This document shows positions 37,866-50,285 of a stretch of DNA of 64,000 nt, piece after piece. Source of the stretch: Ophiura sarsii (Eukaryota; Echinodermata; Ophiuroidea; Amphilepidida; Ophiuridae); contig CM069445.1 in the NCBI GenBank assembly GCA_035610835.1, positions 31,298,811 through 31,362,810 of the forward strand, in the 5' to 3' direction. Position numbers and translations under genes: made by a program. Within the stretch, counting starts at the first letter, position 1; every line of letters starts with the position of its first letter. The notes below the pieces were generated by a model that saw only the letters and a list, made by a program, of their open reading frames with translations, was not told where the DNA came from and searched no databases.

Positions 37866-38093
37866 TATATTTCTTCTTCTTTTCTTTTTTTCATTTCATT
37901 TTTATTGATAATGAGTCTTGGCCAAGCGGCCAAATTGTACATTATTGACAGATTTGATTTACATTAAAATACAAATATTATAACACCAAACGATACAATA
38001 TCATAAATAAGACATACATCTACTGCTCCCAGCGAGTCGTGGACTCTCCATCACTAGACGTCTTCAAGACCCGGGTCTGCGACGTCCAGTTTA
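37866..38093 (+). pseudogene. LINE ORF2 C-terminal remnant
   Basis: 38027-38093 encodes QRVVDSPSLDVFKTRVCDVQF-like residues ending at TAG, in 21 residues or fewer of usable signal. This resembles the WNSLP-x-RVV-x-APSL-x-SFK C-terminus of CR1/L2/jockey-type LINEs. Upstream 37866-38025 is unrecognised AT-rich sequence. It interrupts the zinc-finger array abruptly and ends exactly where the 38091 MITE begins. Confidence 0.55.
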
Positions 38094-38662
38094 GGCCAAA
38101 TAAAAAATAAAAAATGTTTCTCTTCCAGGTTTTTCAAAAAAAGGAGGATGAGGGGCTTTTTATTTTTTATTTTTTATTTTTCAAAATGGCCGCCGTTTGA
38201 GATTTCTGGCAATCTATAGTGTTTTCCCTATTAAATGAAATGACAATTGAAAAAGAGACAATTGTTAGACAAACAAGAACTTAACATATTTACAGGGATG
38301 TACTTTCGCGACATTCTGCGAGAATCCAAATGGATTCTTGCAGAGGAATTTTGCGAGAATCCATGGATTCTCGCAGAATATTTTTGCGAGAATTCTTTTT
38401 ACTGAATTTAAATTCCGCATTTTAAACATTTATTGTACTATTGTTAAGAACAATCATCATTTTAATTTCAACTTGAACAGTTTAGAGTCAAATACCAGTC
38501 ATCTAAGGTCCTGTTTTGACCTTAGAAAAAAGAAGAAAAAAGTGTAAAAAAAAAGGTTTTTTTTTTTTTTTGTGAATAAAAAATAAAAGATAAAAGGAGG
38601 CGGCCCCAAAAAGGAAGCGGGCGGGGACGAGAAACATATGTTTTTTTAAATATTATTTTGCC
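38091..38662. mobile_element. TIR MITE, family 1, copy 2 (shorter, inverted)
   Basis: Begins TAGGCCAAATAAAAAA and ends AAATATTATTTTGCCTTA, both matching the 98-1003 copy in reverse orientation. Inside, 38310-38385 holds two or three GCGAGAATCCATGGATTCTCGC-type palindromes absent from copy 1. Confidence 0.8.
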
Positions 38663-38829
38663 TTACCTAGTCATCGCCCCACAACAATATTTTTTAAATT
38701 GTACGTCGTATACCGTATATACATATTTTTATGCCTGTGGAGTTTTTTGTCTGCTCCAAACCTGAATGCACCTCAAACACTTGTGCGAGTGTACTCAATT
38801 ACAGAGGTTTCTGCACAGTATAGGAAGAT
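38663..38829. other. Short gap, nothing seen
   Basis: No feature supported. Confidence 0.4.
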
Positions 38830-39675
38830 GATGATCGTCGTCGTCGTTCTATGGATCATGGCTGATTCTTTGTGACCCTATTGATGATGGAGCGCCACCG
38901 ATGTAACCATTTCTGTCGACGTTGTAGTGTTGGCAAATATTCACGTATCCAACGCTTCCAGAAGAGGTCTGCGAGAAATTGCACTGACGCCATATTTGTC
39001 TTGAATACTTGTCTTCTTCTATGAACTTTCCAGGTGGACATGGCTCCTGGTTTCTTGGCTGCAGAAGATCATTTGGTGTAATAACATCTAGATCTCTGGG
39101 ATCTTCTGAGACTTTGGTCAGTGGTCTACTATTCAAAGTGTTTTCCACTTCACACATTAGTGTCTGAAGTTGCTCTTCTGACCTGGCAACTTTCACATGC
39201 TGTTCTCTCAGAGTAGATTGTAAGATCTGTCTTACAGTCCTGATGAGACGTTCCCACACACCACCGTGATGTGAAGCAGCGGGAGGGTTAAACTTCCATG
39301 TGATACCTTTCTTTGCTGTCCATGTGTGTACGACTTCTTGATCTAACTCTTTTATAGCCTGTCGAAGTTCGCGCTCAGCTCCACAGAGATTGGTGCCATT
39401 GTCGGAGGTGATCTTTTTCACTTGGCCTCGGCGACAAACAAAACGTCGGAGAGCATTGACGCAAGAGCTGGTATCCATGCATTCTGCAATTTCCAAATGC
39501 ACTGCCCTACTATTCATGCATGTAAAGATCACTCCATACGTTTTCTTGATGCTTTGACCTTGCTTGATTTCAAATGGTCCGAAATAAATCCACCCCTGTG
39601 TAGGTGAACGGTGATTCAAACACCTTGACACGGGACGCAGGTAAATCTGCCATCTTCTGTGTACTCATCTTCTGT
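38830..39675 (-). pseudogene. BEL/Pao LTR-retrotransposon integrase fragment, broken
   Basis: The main frame (39631 down to 38849, 260 aa) has YFGPF (16-20), GVIFTC (33-38), SRAVHLE (41-47), LRRFVCRRGQ (61-70), SDNGTN with the second catalytic Asp (77), NPPAASHHGGVWERL (115-129) with the catalytic Glu near 127, and NSRPL (167-171). This order is diagnostic of Pao integrases, which insert the reverse-transcribed element copy. The upstream MADLPASRV and TYTGVDLF motifs, with the first catalytic Asp, are in another frame (39653-39595), and the C-terminal DLFWKRWIREYLP block is in a third (about 38860-39041). At least two frameshifts are therefore present. Gag, protease, RT and LTRs are absent. 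The 5' side is cut off at the edge of inverted arm 1 (about 39676). Confidence 0.88.
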
Positions 39676-41425
39676 GTCCCCTGACTCAATCCAATTGTGA
39701 CATGTAATAAACATGATGAAAGCGAAAGAGTTCCTGTCGCAAAATCGTCACTCAATCAACAATGTACCAATATTGAAGAAACCAACACGTCGCTCAATAT
39801 AATACGACACCTTTTTATCCATGTATCATCAGATCTGATAGTGACCCAGTTATAAAATACTTCCATCAACAAGGAGTTAATGTGACTCCCGTTCTTTCAT
39901 GACTTATTTATAATACTGCCAGCACAATACTTAGAGGGATGATTGCTTATTTCTCAGGGACGTGTGTCCGTATTGCAATGTCTCTCGTCAGTACACGTGT
40001 GTGTTGTGCATTTCTTAATCATAATCTAATAGCAAATGAAAGAACAAGATATAACAGAATGTCACCTGATTGAACCGATAGTACAGGTTAGAGTCAATGA
40101 TCATTTCGATTGTCCTTGTATTGTGATATACTATACAAAGATGTTCAATGGTTTCTAAACCAGTTTTCTGATGCTCAATCTGATGGTAGTCAGTTGAGAA
40201 ACCGTGAACATCCGACCCATTTGCACACATTTATGGTCGGTGGAATCCACTAAGGCAATGACGATAACAAGACCTTTTTCTAACCGGCCCGATCGATACA
40301 TAATCCAGAATCCTCATTTCCTATTCTCTTACACTTTCTTGTAACAAATAATTGAATTGATCAGAAGAAATGACAAACTATTCTTAGAAAATTTATTTTC
40401 AGATGAGGCAGAATTTCCAAGGCAATTTAATTTGTAGGCCTGCAAAATATAGGGAGATTTTTACACATGCCATGCATCAAGTGATGGGAGTCCGTCTTCC
40501 GCTGGGTGAAAAATACGTTTGATGTTTCAATATAGGGCGGGCTTGGGAACGGAACTGCGTTTCCAAGGGAACGGCCCTCGCGTCACAGATTGAAAAACTA
40601 TCCTATTTTGCAGATTTTCAACCATAAAATAAGTCTCTTATCTCTGAAATAATGTTAAAAAGTTCATCACTATATAATATTACAAGACTTATATTTACAG
40701 TAAAAATAATCACACTTAACCTAAAAATGCATTAAAATGGCGCCATTGTCAGATACTTCGAGTATCGAAACTGTCTCCATTACTCTCCAACTCTATTCCA
40801 ACTGCTATGCCCCATACCATACATATAAAATATCTTATTGTTTGTTTTGTACTTTCAATTTCGATTTTCATTCTTCAACGAATATTAATCACAGCGGGGG
40901 GTTTTCTGTTTCTGACGGACTTTATGTAATACTGTTAATTGCGAACAAAGTTTAATGGCAGCAAACTATTGACCAAACTTGAGCATTATTCTCTCACGTG
41001 ACTTTAAAATGCTTGGGAGTACAACAGGTCAGGATGGCGCCATTATCAGGCACGGCTAATAATGATAGCATTTATACACGCAGGTCTCAAAATGGTCGAA
41101 TTTCTGATTTATTGTATACAAGTGATTTACCCAAGCATTCTTCTTCTCCTTCAATTTTTGGGCACCCGGCGGTTATCATGGTGTGTTGAGACACCTTACA
41201 TAGTATATACATGTAGTATGTTGATAAAAAACTTCAATCGTGAAATCAAAATATTATTTTGTCAGAAAGGAATGGTATTCCACATGTGTTACTGACATTT
41301 CTGAAAGCGCGCGCCGAATACTATGTAATGTGTGAAATTGAGAAAGGTTGTCGATGGTTGTTGCGTGACAATTCGCGCACAGGCATGTGGACGGTATTTA
41401 TAGCGGGATATCGCTAACATTTGTT
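39676..41425 (-). repeat. Arm 1 of a long inverted duplication
   Basis: The reverse complement of arm 2 (43035-47905) over its whole length, about 85-90% identical by eye. Shared landmarks: GGGGACACAG at one end, AGTGACCCAGTTATAA (39840-39855), TTCAATGGTTTCTAAACCAG, GGCCCGATCGA, AACAGGTCAGGATGGCGCC and GCGGGATATCG at the other end. Arm 1 is the uninterrupted version. Frames inside (40015-40230, 40737-40955, 41062-41295) have no domains. Confidence 0.92.
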
Positions 41426-43034
41426 GAATTCCCGAAATTTTGAACCCCCAAAGAAATCAACGCCCGACCGATCGACCCTACATAGAAGGACAGTCTGTTT
41501 GCCAGTAGAACAGGCTTTTATCGTCACCTAGGCTACATGTAACCACACCATTACATTATATTGAAAGGATTGCACCGATTGCGCCGTATTTTGCGGAGAC
41601 AAAGCACTAATAGAAACACACATATTGTTGGAGATATTTGCTGAGGGATGATTATGGACCGATACATTATCAAAAGTCTGACTATGAATTCGTAACTGTC
41701 CTATAATCTATATTTCCGCTGCAAATGTAATGTTTACAGGCACATCTTTTCGATATGTAGATTAATGAAATTAAAGTCAAATGGCAGAGCTGCTTCTAGT
41801 ATATAATAATACATAAACAGTGTATAACGTGTATCAACAGAAGACGATGGCATGACTTTTTAAGACTGACTTCCTATGCAAGAACACGTCTGGAAAAATT
41901 GCGTACAAACATAATTCTTGGTATTTGAATGAATGTAATTGACGCTTATTTTCCATCTCTAAACGATTTTAGGATGCAATAATCCAGTTCTGTCATCATG
42001 CAATCCGAGATACAGATTTGGGTAAACCATGTGCATAGTATTCTGTCTAGCAGCAGTCTGGCAAAATATCAGAATAGCGCCATCAACATTAATACGCGTG
42101 TATACTGTTGACACAAATACTTAGTCTTATCATGTATTGCGTGTGGGTCCGGCGTATGGGAAACGTACGTTATATTGTCCCTCTTTTCATTACAATAAAA
42201 TAAATGTTGCTGTTTAATGTACCGTATTTCTAAGAAATTCCATTGTGATCAATAATCTGCTTGAAATATTCAAAAGCAAGATGGGAGTTATATTACATGG
42301 AATTTCACCCTAGCCTAAGTCCTATATACAAAGAACCTATAACATTTTATAAATCCCTTTTTGAAAAAGAATATAAAGTAAAACACTTCAAAAATGGAAG
42401 GTCTTAAGATTTGAGACATCATCGAAAGATAACCAAAAGAGGTTACTTAAGGTTAAGTATATCCGTAAACATATTATATTGTGTTCTCTTGAGAGCCCGT
42501 GAGCGTGAGAAATTAAGAATACATTATTGTTTTATTAAAGTCCGATAATTAATTTGTTTAATGTCCCGGAAACTTTAATAGCTCTGCTGAGAATCAGAGA
42601 GACACCGGATCTTCAGTGTTGAGCCGTAATGAGATATATTAGGAAAATAATAACATTGTAATTCTTCCTATAAGCTGTATTACGGTAGTTGATATGATAT
42701 TATTGTATTATACTTTTACCCTTTTCTCTAGAGGTGGTTTACATTTCACATTGGATGGTATTAATGACACTTAATTTAAAACAAATAAACCATTACGCTA
42801 AAAGATCCCGTAAGCACGACGCTATCGCCCCCAATTCCAGGAAACGAAATGTCATTAATGTCGCAACGAAAGGTATTAATAGCACCGATGTTAAATATAA
42901 ACATTAAGAAACGAAAGGTCGCTGCAAACTCGATGCTGTTGTCCTCCACTTCTACGAAAAAAAAATGTGATGTCCTAAAGAAATATGTAGTTCACGTGTG
43001 GGACCGTATTAACAGCTCTTCTATTATTCGCACA
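41426..43034. other. Spacer between inverted arms; blocks U, V, W of the tandem array
   Basis: Not palindromic. From about 42125 it carries blocks in the same order and orientation as later units: U (42125-42270), V (42400-42510), and W (42820-43034), which runs straight into arm 2. No protein gene; the 113-residue frame at 42849-43190 lacks a domain. Confidence 0.6.
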
Positions 43035-43810
43035 TCGATATCCCGCTATAAATACCATTCCCTGTGCGCGAATTGTCACGCAACAACCATTGACAACCTT
43101 TCTCAATTTCACACATTACATAGTTTTCGGCGCGCGACTTCAGAAATGTCAGTTATACCTGTGGAATACAATTCCTTTCTGACAGAATGATATTTTGATT
43201 TCACGATTGAAGTTTCTTATCAACATATATACTACATGTATATAATATATAAGGTGTCTCAACACAACAATGTTAACAGCCGGGTGCCCAAAAGTTGAAG
43301 GAGAAGAAGAATGCTTTGAATGATAAAGCACTTGTATAAATGATATACATTAAATCAGAAATTCGACCATTTCGGAGTAGGCGAATCCTACACCTGCGTG
43401 TAATGCTGTCATAATTAGCCGTTCCTGATAATGGCGCCATCCTGACCTGTTGTACTCCCAAGTAAATTAAGGTCACGTGAGAGAATAATGCTCAAGTTTG
43501 GTCAATTGTTTGCTGCCATTAAACTTTGTTCACAACAGTATTTCAGAAAAAAACCCCGCTGTGATTATTATTCGTTGAAAAGTGAAAAAACGAATTTGAA
43601 AAGTACAAAACAAACAATAAGATATTTTATATGTATGATATGGGCCATATTAATTGGAATAGAGTTGGAGAGTAATGGAGAGAGTTTCGATACTCGAAGC
43701 TATCACATTCTGGAAACCAATCAGCGTCTTTAGATCGGGCCAACGTAAAAGAGACCCATTGGTATCCATTTTAACGTTTTTAGGGTGATGCCGAGATCGC
43801 GTTTGCCACC

Positions 43811-44056
43811 TTAACACTTTCCACGCGGCAGGCAGCTGCAGACGACATACCAAAATGTCACAAAATGTTTCAAAAATGTCAAAATTGTTAAATTTCATAA
43901 TCATATTTGGAAACATCACATGAATTGCATTGACATAAGTACAAACATGCCTAGTATTGGTTCAGTAATCTTTGATATAGACTTTGAAATTTGTGAAAGG
44001 TTTCGGAAAAATCTGTTTTGTGTATGGTAAATATAATACCCGCGTGGAAAGTGTTA
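43811..44056. mobile_element. piggyBac-like MITE, copy 1
   Basis: TTAACACTTTCCACGCGG at the left and CGCGTGGAAAGTGTTAA at the right, with TTAA at both ends. The TTAA target and (C)AC(T)TT terminus resemble piggyBac-type MITEs. 246 bp, no coding. The related copy at 50015 is inverted. Confidence 0.75.
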
Positions 44057-45175
44057 ATGTGAGGGGTGCACATTATTTTCCCCCTTTCACTGACCGAGGT
44101 TTGTGGTTCATGGTGGAATAAAACTGGCTCAAAAGACAATTGGTAAACTCTAAGTCATTCAACGTTGCGTTGTATTATGATAAGATTCATAGTTAGTATG
44201 TTCTGTTTATATGGGGATCTGAACCATTTGAAACTTTTTTTGTATAATTAGCGAGATTAACATCTGGCGCCTTTTTAAATTGCTCTATGGCGTTGAAAGT
44301 CAATCGCATGTAGTATCTGGGAAAAAGTGGTAGATATCTTAATTAAGTCTCGACATCAAATAAATTCAATCAATAATAATCAACAGTCCAAAATCCTGTT
44401 GGGAAACCGTTTTACTTGAGGGCGCTACAAATTGACTGGTGTGCGTCACCGTGGTAACGTGTTCCCGTCAATTTGTGCAATCATTGCATTTTCGCTTTTC
44501 AACCCGAAATATTTAGATCTTAACAAATTGAGGGCAGCCTAGCTACCAGAATTCCTCGCGAAATTACACCCTTTTTGAGCCTATATATCGCGATGAGACT
44601 ACCATTTTACACCATTTAAATTAATTTTTAGATTAAGCGTGTTTATTTTTACTGTAAATATAAGTCTTGTATTATTATATAGTGATAAACTTTTTAACAT
44701 TATCTCAGAGATAAGAGACTTATGCTATGGTTAAAAATCGGCAAAATAGGATTTGGTTTCAATCTGTGATGCGAGGCCGTTCCATTGGACACGCAGTCCC
44801 GTTCCCAAGCCCGCCCTCTATCGAAATATCAAACTGTTTTGTCACCCAGCGGAAGACGGACTCCCGTAACTTGAGATACATGACATGTGTAAAATTTGAC
44901 GGCAGTGCGTCACAAAATAGCACCCCCTCAAGCCCTGGTTCCGGAGCAGATTGATTATAGCGCTTACAAAATGTCGCCCTATATTTTGCAGGCCTAGAAA
45001 TTAAATTGCTTTAGAAATTCTGCCTCCTCTGCAAATAAGGTTTCTAAGAATAGTTTGTATTTCTGCTGATCAATTCAATTATTTGTTACAAGAAAGTGTA
45101 AGAGAAAGGGAATGAGGATTCTGAATTATGTGTCGATCGGGCCGGTTAGAAAAAGTTTTTGTTATCGTCGTTGCC

Positions 45176-45700
45176 TAAAGGGGGGACTCAAGGAAGTATT
45201 TGATTTGATTTGTTGATTTTTGTGAGTGCTGTAATTATTGAACTATTAATCAAATGCATATAAAAGTAAGAGCTTTGGAAAGTTTGGAAAGGAAATAGAT
45301 CAGAGAATCCAAATTTGGTGTCAATTTTGACCAAAAATGTTTAATTTTTGAGAGAATCACACAATTCACTTTTTGAAATGTTGACCAAATAGTGCCAAAA
45401 AAGTGGAAAAATATAAAAACGTTTATGTTTTGGCACTTTTTAGTGAAAATTTCAAAAAATATTAGATTAGGTTTAAAAAAATATGCAACCTAAGTTAGTG
45501 TCTTTACATCATCATCTAGCGATTCCTTATTTTGTTAGCTTTGTCCAAAAAGATTGGGTCAAAAAAGTTTATGCTAAATTTGGATTCTCTGATCCATTTC
45601 CTTTCTAAAAAGGTATACTTTTGTGTACATTTGAGTCATAGTTCAATAATTACAGCACTCACAAAATTCCCCAAAAAACCTTCCTTAAGTCCCCCCTTAA
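45176..45700. mobile_element. TTAA-targeted MITE in arm 2
   Basis: The ends GGGGGGACTCAAGGAAG and CTTCCTTAAGTCCCCCC are flanked by TAAA on the left and TTAA on the right. Further inverted homology (GTGAGTGCTGTAATTATTG and a GAGAATCCAAATTTGG block) extends over about 90 bp per arm. The matching place in arm 1 (near 40245) reads TTAG with no insert, consistent with a TTAA target. Confidence 0.85.
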
Positions 45701-45833
45701 TGGATTCCATCGACCATAAATGCAGACCATAAATGTGTGCATTTATACGGGAATGCTCAAGGTTTCTCTACTTACACCCATCAGATTGAGCATCAGCAAG
45801 GAACACTGGTTTAGAAACCATTGAACATCTTTG

Positions 45834-47459
45834 TATATGGTCACATTTCTTAAGTTGGGACCCTAAAAAGGGTGGATTTGTCACATTGTTTCACTTATTT
45901 GTCATTCAAATGCTTATATTTTTCAAACCATACATCACAATCAAGTATATTTAGTCTCATTTGGAAGATAATTTATTGCTTTAATAGTATCAATAAGAAA
46001 ATTGTATAAATCAAGTTGAGATTAATTACTATAACTCGTTAATTACAATTAGTCAGGGTGGATGAGGGTGAGGATGCATGAGGGTGAGGATGCACACTAT
46101 GTATTTCAATGGGATGGGCAACATTTTTTCGCTTATTTGCCATTCAAATGCTTATATTTTTCAAACCATACATCACAATTGAGTATATTTAGTCTCATTT
46201 GGAAGATAATCTATTGCTTTAAGTAAGAAAAATGTATAAATCAAGTTGAGATTAATTACTATAAATCATTAAATTACAATTAGTCAGGGTGGAGGCGGGT
46301 AAAGAGGGGTGCGTGTGAGGATGCATGCCATGTATTTCCAATGGAATGGGCAAAATAATAAATTAGTTCATTGAATTATTATTTTGTGTGATTAGTATCT
46401 TTATTGTAATTACCAAACCTTAATTAGTGTTAATTACATCCCCAATTAATTAATATTACTAATTAATTACATACAACAAATACCATCTGAAAATGTACGA
46501 AAGGGCAGATTATTACCCATTTCAAATGGTAACTGGGGGGGGGGGGGGGGGGGGGGGTATCTCTGCAGTGTTTTAATGAAGTTGGACCTAATGTTGAATG
46601 TTCCTTAATATTTTAGATAATCTTTGCTAATTATATTGATACTAATTACCTAGGAAGTGCTTATTTTATCCACCAAATCAGCACAATAATATCACTTTTA
46701 AGTGTTTAGGATTAACATGTCCATCTACTCTACTAGTATATCATTTTCAAATTGTTTAATATCAAATGCTGATTTCTATAGATCAACAGTTTTACCTATG
46801 TATGTTAGCAAGATGTCAGTGCAATTAATGCCAGGCATAACATTGTGATAAATTCATAATACAGAAATGAGGTTCAAGTAATCAGCCGAATTTGTTTTCT
46901 TCATTTTTGGACACCCTGTATAATAAAATTTGAATGAATTGTACCGTTCTACCAGAAAGGTATGTTCATAAACTTCATTTAAGTGTTTCTTTTGAACAAA
47001 CAACATTTATATACATTTTTGTTATACTGTTCACACAGAATATATAGTTTTTTTATGTGAAAATTGACACATTTTGATCACCCTGTATTTTCGTTTGACA
47101 ATTAATTAACCCCTACAAATAATATATGACCGGAAGGGCCTTGCCTTTGGCTTCTCAAATCTGGGGTTCGATATTTATTGCAATGCACTATGTTTAGATT
47201 AGGAAGCATACAGTAAATTACATTTCATAGTAATATTTCTTTTGTTACACCCCATATATTTCCTAAGTCACCCTGTATACTGGAACAAACACTAGATATT
47301 CACAATCCTAGATATCTCAGCTTTCTAACAATGTATAATTTGCACACTTTGGATTTATACTTTTTGAGTTATTAGGTTTAGAGCATTATCACATGTAATT
47401 TTTGTCAAATGTATGCATGTGACGCAATAGGGTCCCAACTTAATAAATGTGACCATATA
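45834..47459. mobile_element. 1.6-kb TIR element in arm 2, TATATGGTCACATTT ends
   Basis: A 32-bp inverted repeat with one mismatch spans 45834-45865 and 47428-47459 and includes TTAAGTTGGGACCCTA. The empty site is preserved in arm 1 near 40130. The interior has a tandem duplication of about 240 bp (45889-46129 and 46130-46355), a poly-G run (46536-46557), and three CACCCTGTAT words at about 46912, 47081 and 47272, some 170-190 bp apart. No transposase. Confidence 0.85.
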
Positions 47460-47582
47460 TCATTAAATACAAGGACAATCGAAATGATCATTGACCCTAA
47501 CCTGTACTATTGGTTCAATCAGGTTACATTTTGTTCTTCATTGTTCTTTCGTTTGCTATTAGATTATGATTGAAAATGCACA

Positions 47583-47905
47583 ACACACGTGTACCGACGA
47601 GAGACATTGCAATACGGATACATGTCCCTGAAAAATAACCAATCATCCCTCTAAGTATTGTGCTGGCAGTTTATAAATAAGTCATGAAAGAACGGGAGCC
47701 ACATTAACACCTTGTTGATGGAAGTATTTTATAACTGGGTCACTATCAGATCTGATGATACATGGATAAAAAGGTGTCGTATTATATTGAGCGACGTGTT
47801 GATTTCTTCAATATTGGTACATTGTTGAGTGACGATTTCGCGATAGGAAATCTTTCGCTTTATCATGTTTCTTACGGGTCACAATGGGATTGAATCAGGG
47901 GACAC
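47583..47905 (+). repeat. Array block X-P, copy 1
   Basis: Order: GAGAGACATTGCAAT, then CACCTTGTTGATGGAAG, then the invariant TTATAACTGGGTCACT (47729-47744), AGATCTGATGAT, GGTACATTGTT and GGGATTGAATCAGG. The arm 1 copy is its reverse complement. Confidence 0.85.
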
Positions 47906-49439
47906 AGACCATATTTGTCATTAATTATTATTATTATTATTATTATAATAGGCACTTATATAGCGCTCTATAAAAAGCACAGCGCTTAAACAACGCCCCC
48001 GAAAACAATATACGGCAGACATAATACACAAAACATCTATAATATAATATGGAGTTGCCAATTCCTGTCCTGAGATGTTTTCCCCTTTCCGCACCTTCGA
48101 TTGACTTCAAATTAAGCGACTTTCGATCATGGAGTCGGTACTGATATTAGCTTCGCTGCGTTTACAGACATAACTGCGCCCTAAATAGTTAAATCTTTCT
48201 CACCCCTCCTTCCACTGTCACTATCACCGCGCTCTCCCTCTCTCTTTCTCCCTATAGTTCAGACGTCACCGTAAACGGACCATCTGTTCCTTACACGCCT
48301 CCAGCGGCGTTTTCTCCATTATCCACGTTTCACTTAAAACATTTAAACCGTCACACGTTACTATAACCGATCTCTCTCTGTTCTACGGACGTACACTCTG
48401 TAAGCGAAAGTCTACTTTGACTGTTGACACTCTGTACTAATGGCATGATTATGTCTAGTATTGTAAATAGCCATCACAATGGTTCCATAAAGAGCTATAT
48501 AAAGGGAAGGGAACCCAAGCGTGTTATTAACAGATTAATAGGCAGACCTGTGATTAATAATGCAGCATAATATATAAAGTAGATTAAATATTTAAAAATC
48601 AATTTATGGAAAATATAATACCCCTAAATTAAAAATCAATTGATCGAAAATATAATGCCCCTAATGTAACATGTTATAATTGAAATTCACGCATTGCTAG
48701 TGATCAGCCGGCCGATGCATAATTATACTTGCCATTAGGCGACGAAAAAAAACACACCCTGTTTTACGTGCGGACGGACCTGTCAAGTGTCAAGTAGCGT
48801 CGGTCGGTCGGGCGATTTTTAATTTTTTTTAAATTTTAATTTAATTTTTTTAAACTTAAAGGTGTATGTTCCAATCCCTTTTTTTGGCTATGGTAATTTT
48901 ACCGTACAGACAAATACAACGGGATTTTGAGGTCGTGTTTAGTGACGTCATGCGTGTGATGTTTGTACTTGTTTTGGTATGTATGGAAAGAGGAGACCTC
49001 TAGCTATACCATATGTACCATGGTACTATACGTGTCCCAATTACTTCAAAATCAAATTGTGTAAATATGTTGTCGGATAACTCGACAGTTTATTTTGTTG
49101 TTTTGTCTTTCGTAAATAATTAGTTTACAGTGTTTACTGCTACGATCACAACTGAATACAAGTATAATACAAAAAGTAGGGACTGCGTTATTATGAAAAT
49201 CGTCAACGGTTTTTACAAAATACGGTCAAGATAGATTTATGAGTCCAGGAAAGCCTTTCATGATATTAAGTCAAACTTCATTACAAGGGATAAACAAATA
49301 AGTGTAAACTTAGAAAAAAAAGTTCACATAATTTTGCTTCAAACTTTCTTATATTAATGTAATATCAAACAATATTAAAACGATTCATTATTCATTCACA
49401 CTGGTAACTGCTGCTGGTAACTAGTATCTTAAATTGAAA

Positions 49440-49965
49440 TATTAAATTCCTCTGCAGCTGCATGTAAACTTAACCCAACCCCAATCATTATACTGGCATG
49501 TTAGTGTAATATATATTATACTGGCATGTTAGTGTTTTATATATTTGATCGGATCAGATTTAAAGTCAGTAATTCTCAATCAAAATAAATATGGCTGACT
49601 GAACGAAATAAATACAACTGCATAGGGTTATATTTCTAAATTGTATTCAAAATTATCATTACTTAAGTTCACGTTGGAGTATGCGAATTACACAATCTTA
49701 AAACTATTCTGCTCTTCATACTATTTCATGTATACTATTACTGAATCGGAATTGGTTAGATTGATGAGTTGAGAGGAACCACCTAGCCGAAGCACATCTA
49801 ATCTCCCCTGAGACAGAACACGAGAATGTCACGATCACGACGGGAATGGTAAACATATCGATTTAGCGCAAGACGGCTGCAACTAAAAAGTAATAACAAA
49901 ACACTTATGACTTTCTCGTGATTAAATGGCGATACATGTTGCACATCTTGATTTATATATTACTA
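49440..49965 (+). repeat. Array block R, copy 1
   Basis: GCAGCTGCATGTA, GGCATGTTAGTGTAAT, then ACTATTACTGAATCGG (about 49734), GATTGATGAGTTGA, TCACGATCACG, AACATATCGATTTAGCGCAA, AAATGGCGATAC and TTGCACATCTTGAT. About 75% identical by eye to the copies at 58270 and 62700. Confidence 0.85.
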
Positions 49966-50014
49966 CCTCAGATATAAAGGATATACTCCTGCAATGACAG
50001 GGATTCTATTTGCC

Positions 50015-50285
50015 TTAAAACACTTTCCACGCGGCTATTAGTTTACCATATACAAAACAGATTATTCAGAAACCTTTCCCAATTTTCAAAGTCTATCTCA
50101 TGGATTACTGAACCAATACTGGGCATGTTTGTACTTATGTCAATGCATCTCTCATGGTGATTCCAAATATGGCAATGAAATTCAATAATATGGTAATGAA
50201 ATTCAATAATTTTGACATTTTTGAAACATTTTGTGAAATTTTGGAATATCGTCTGCAGCCGCCTGCCGCATGGAAAGTGGTTTAA
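50015..50285. mobile_element. piggyBac-like MITE, copy 2 (inverted relative to 43811)
   Basis: TTAAAACACTTTCCACGCGGC at the left and CATGGAAAGTGGTTTAA at the right. The interior is the reverse complement of copy 1 (shared ACTGAACCAATACTGGGCATG-like and CAATTTTGACATTTTTGAAA-type words). The 110-residue frame at 50043-50375 overlaps it and is not a gene. Confidence 0.75.

Larger units (their letters stand above)
43035..47905 (+). repeat. Arm 2 of the long inverted duplication, with insertions
   Basis: Homologous to arm 1 in reverse orientation in these pieces: 43035-43705, 44613-45175, 45701-45833 and 47460-47905. The three interruptions (43706-44612, 45176-45700, 45834-47459) are absent from arm 1. 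The distal piece is also block X-P of the tandem array, so the arm is part of that array. Confidence 0.9.

Noticed and set aside
38830..39675. Intact, domesticated integrase gene
   Set aside because: At least two frameshifts separate the catalytic motifs, and both ends are truncated.
48480..48520. TATA-box promoter (CTATATAAAGGG) in array unit 1
   Set aside because: AT-rich DNA makes such words common, and I could not find it conserved at the same place in the other units.
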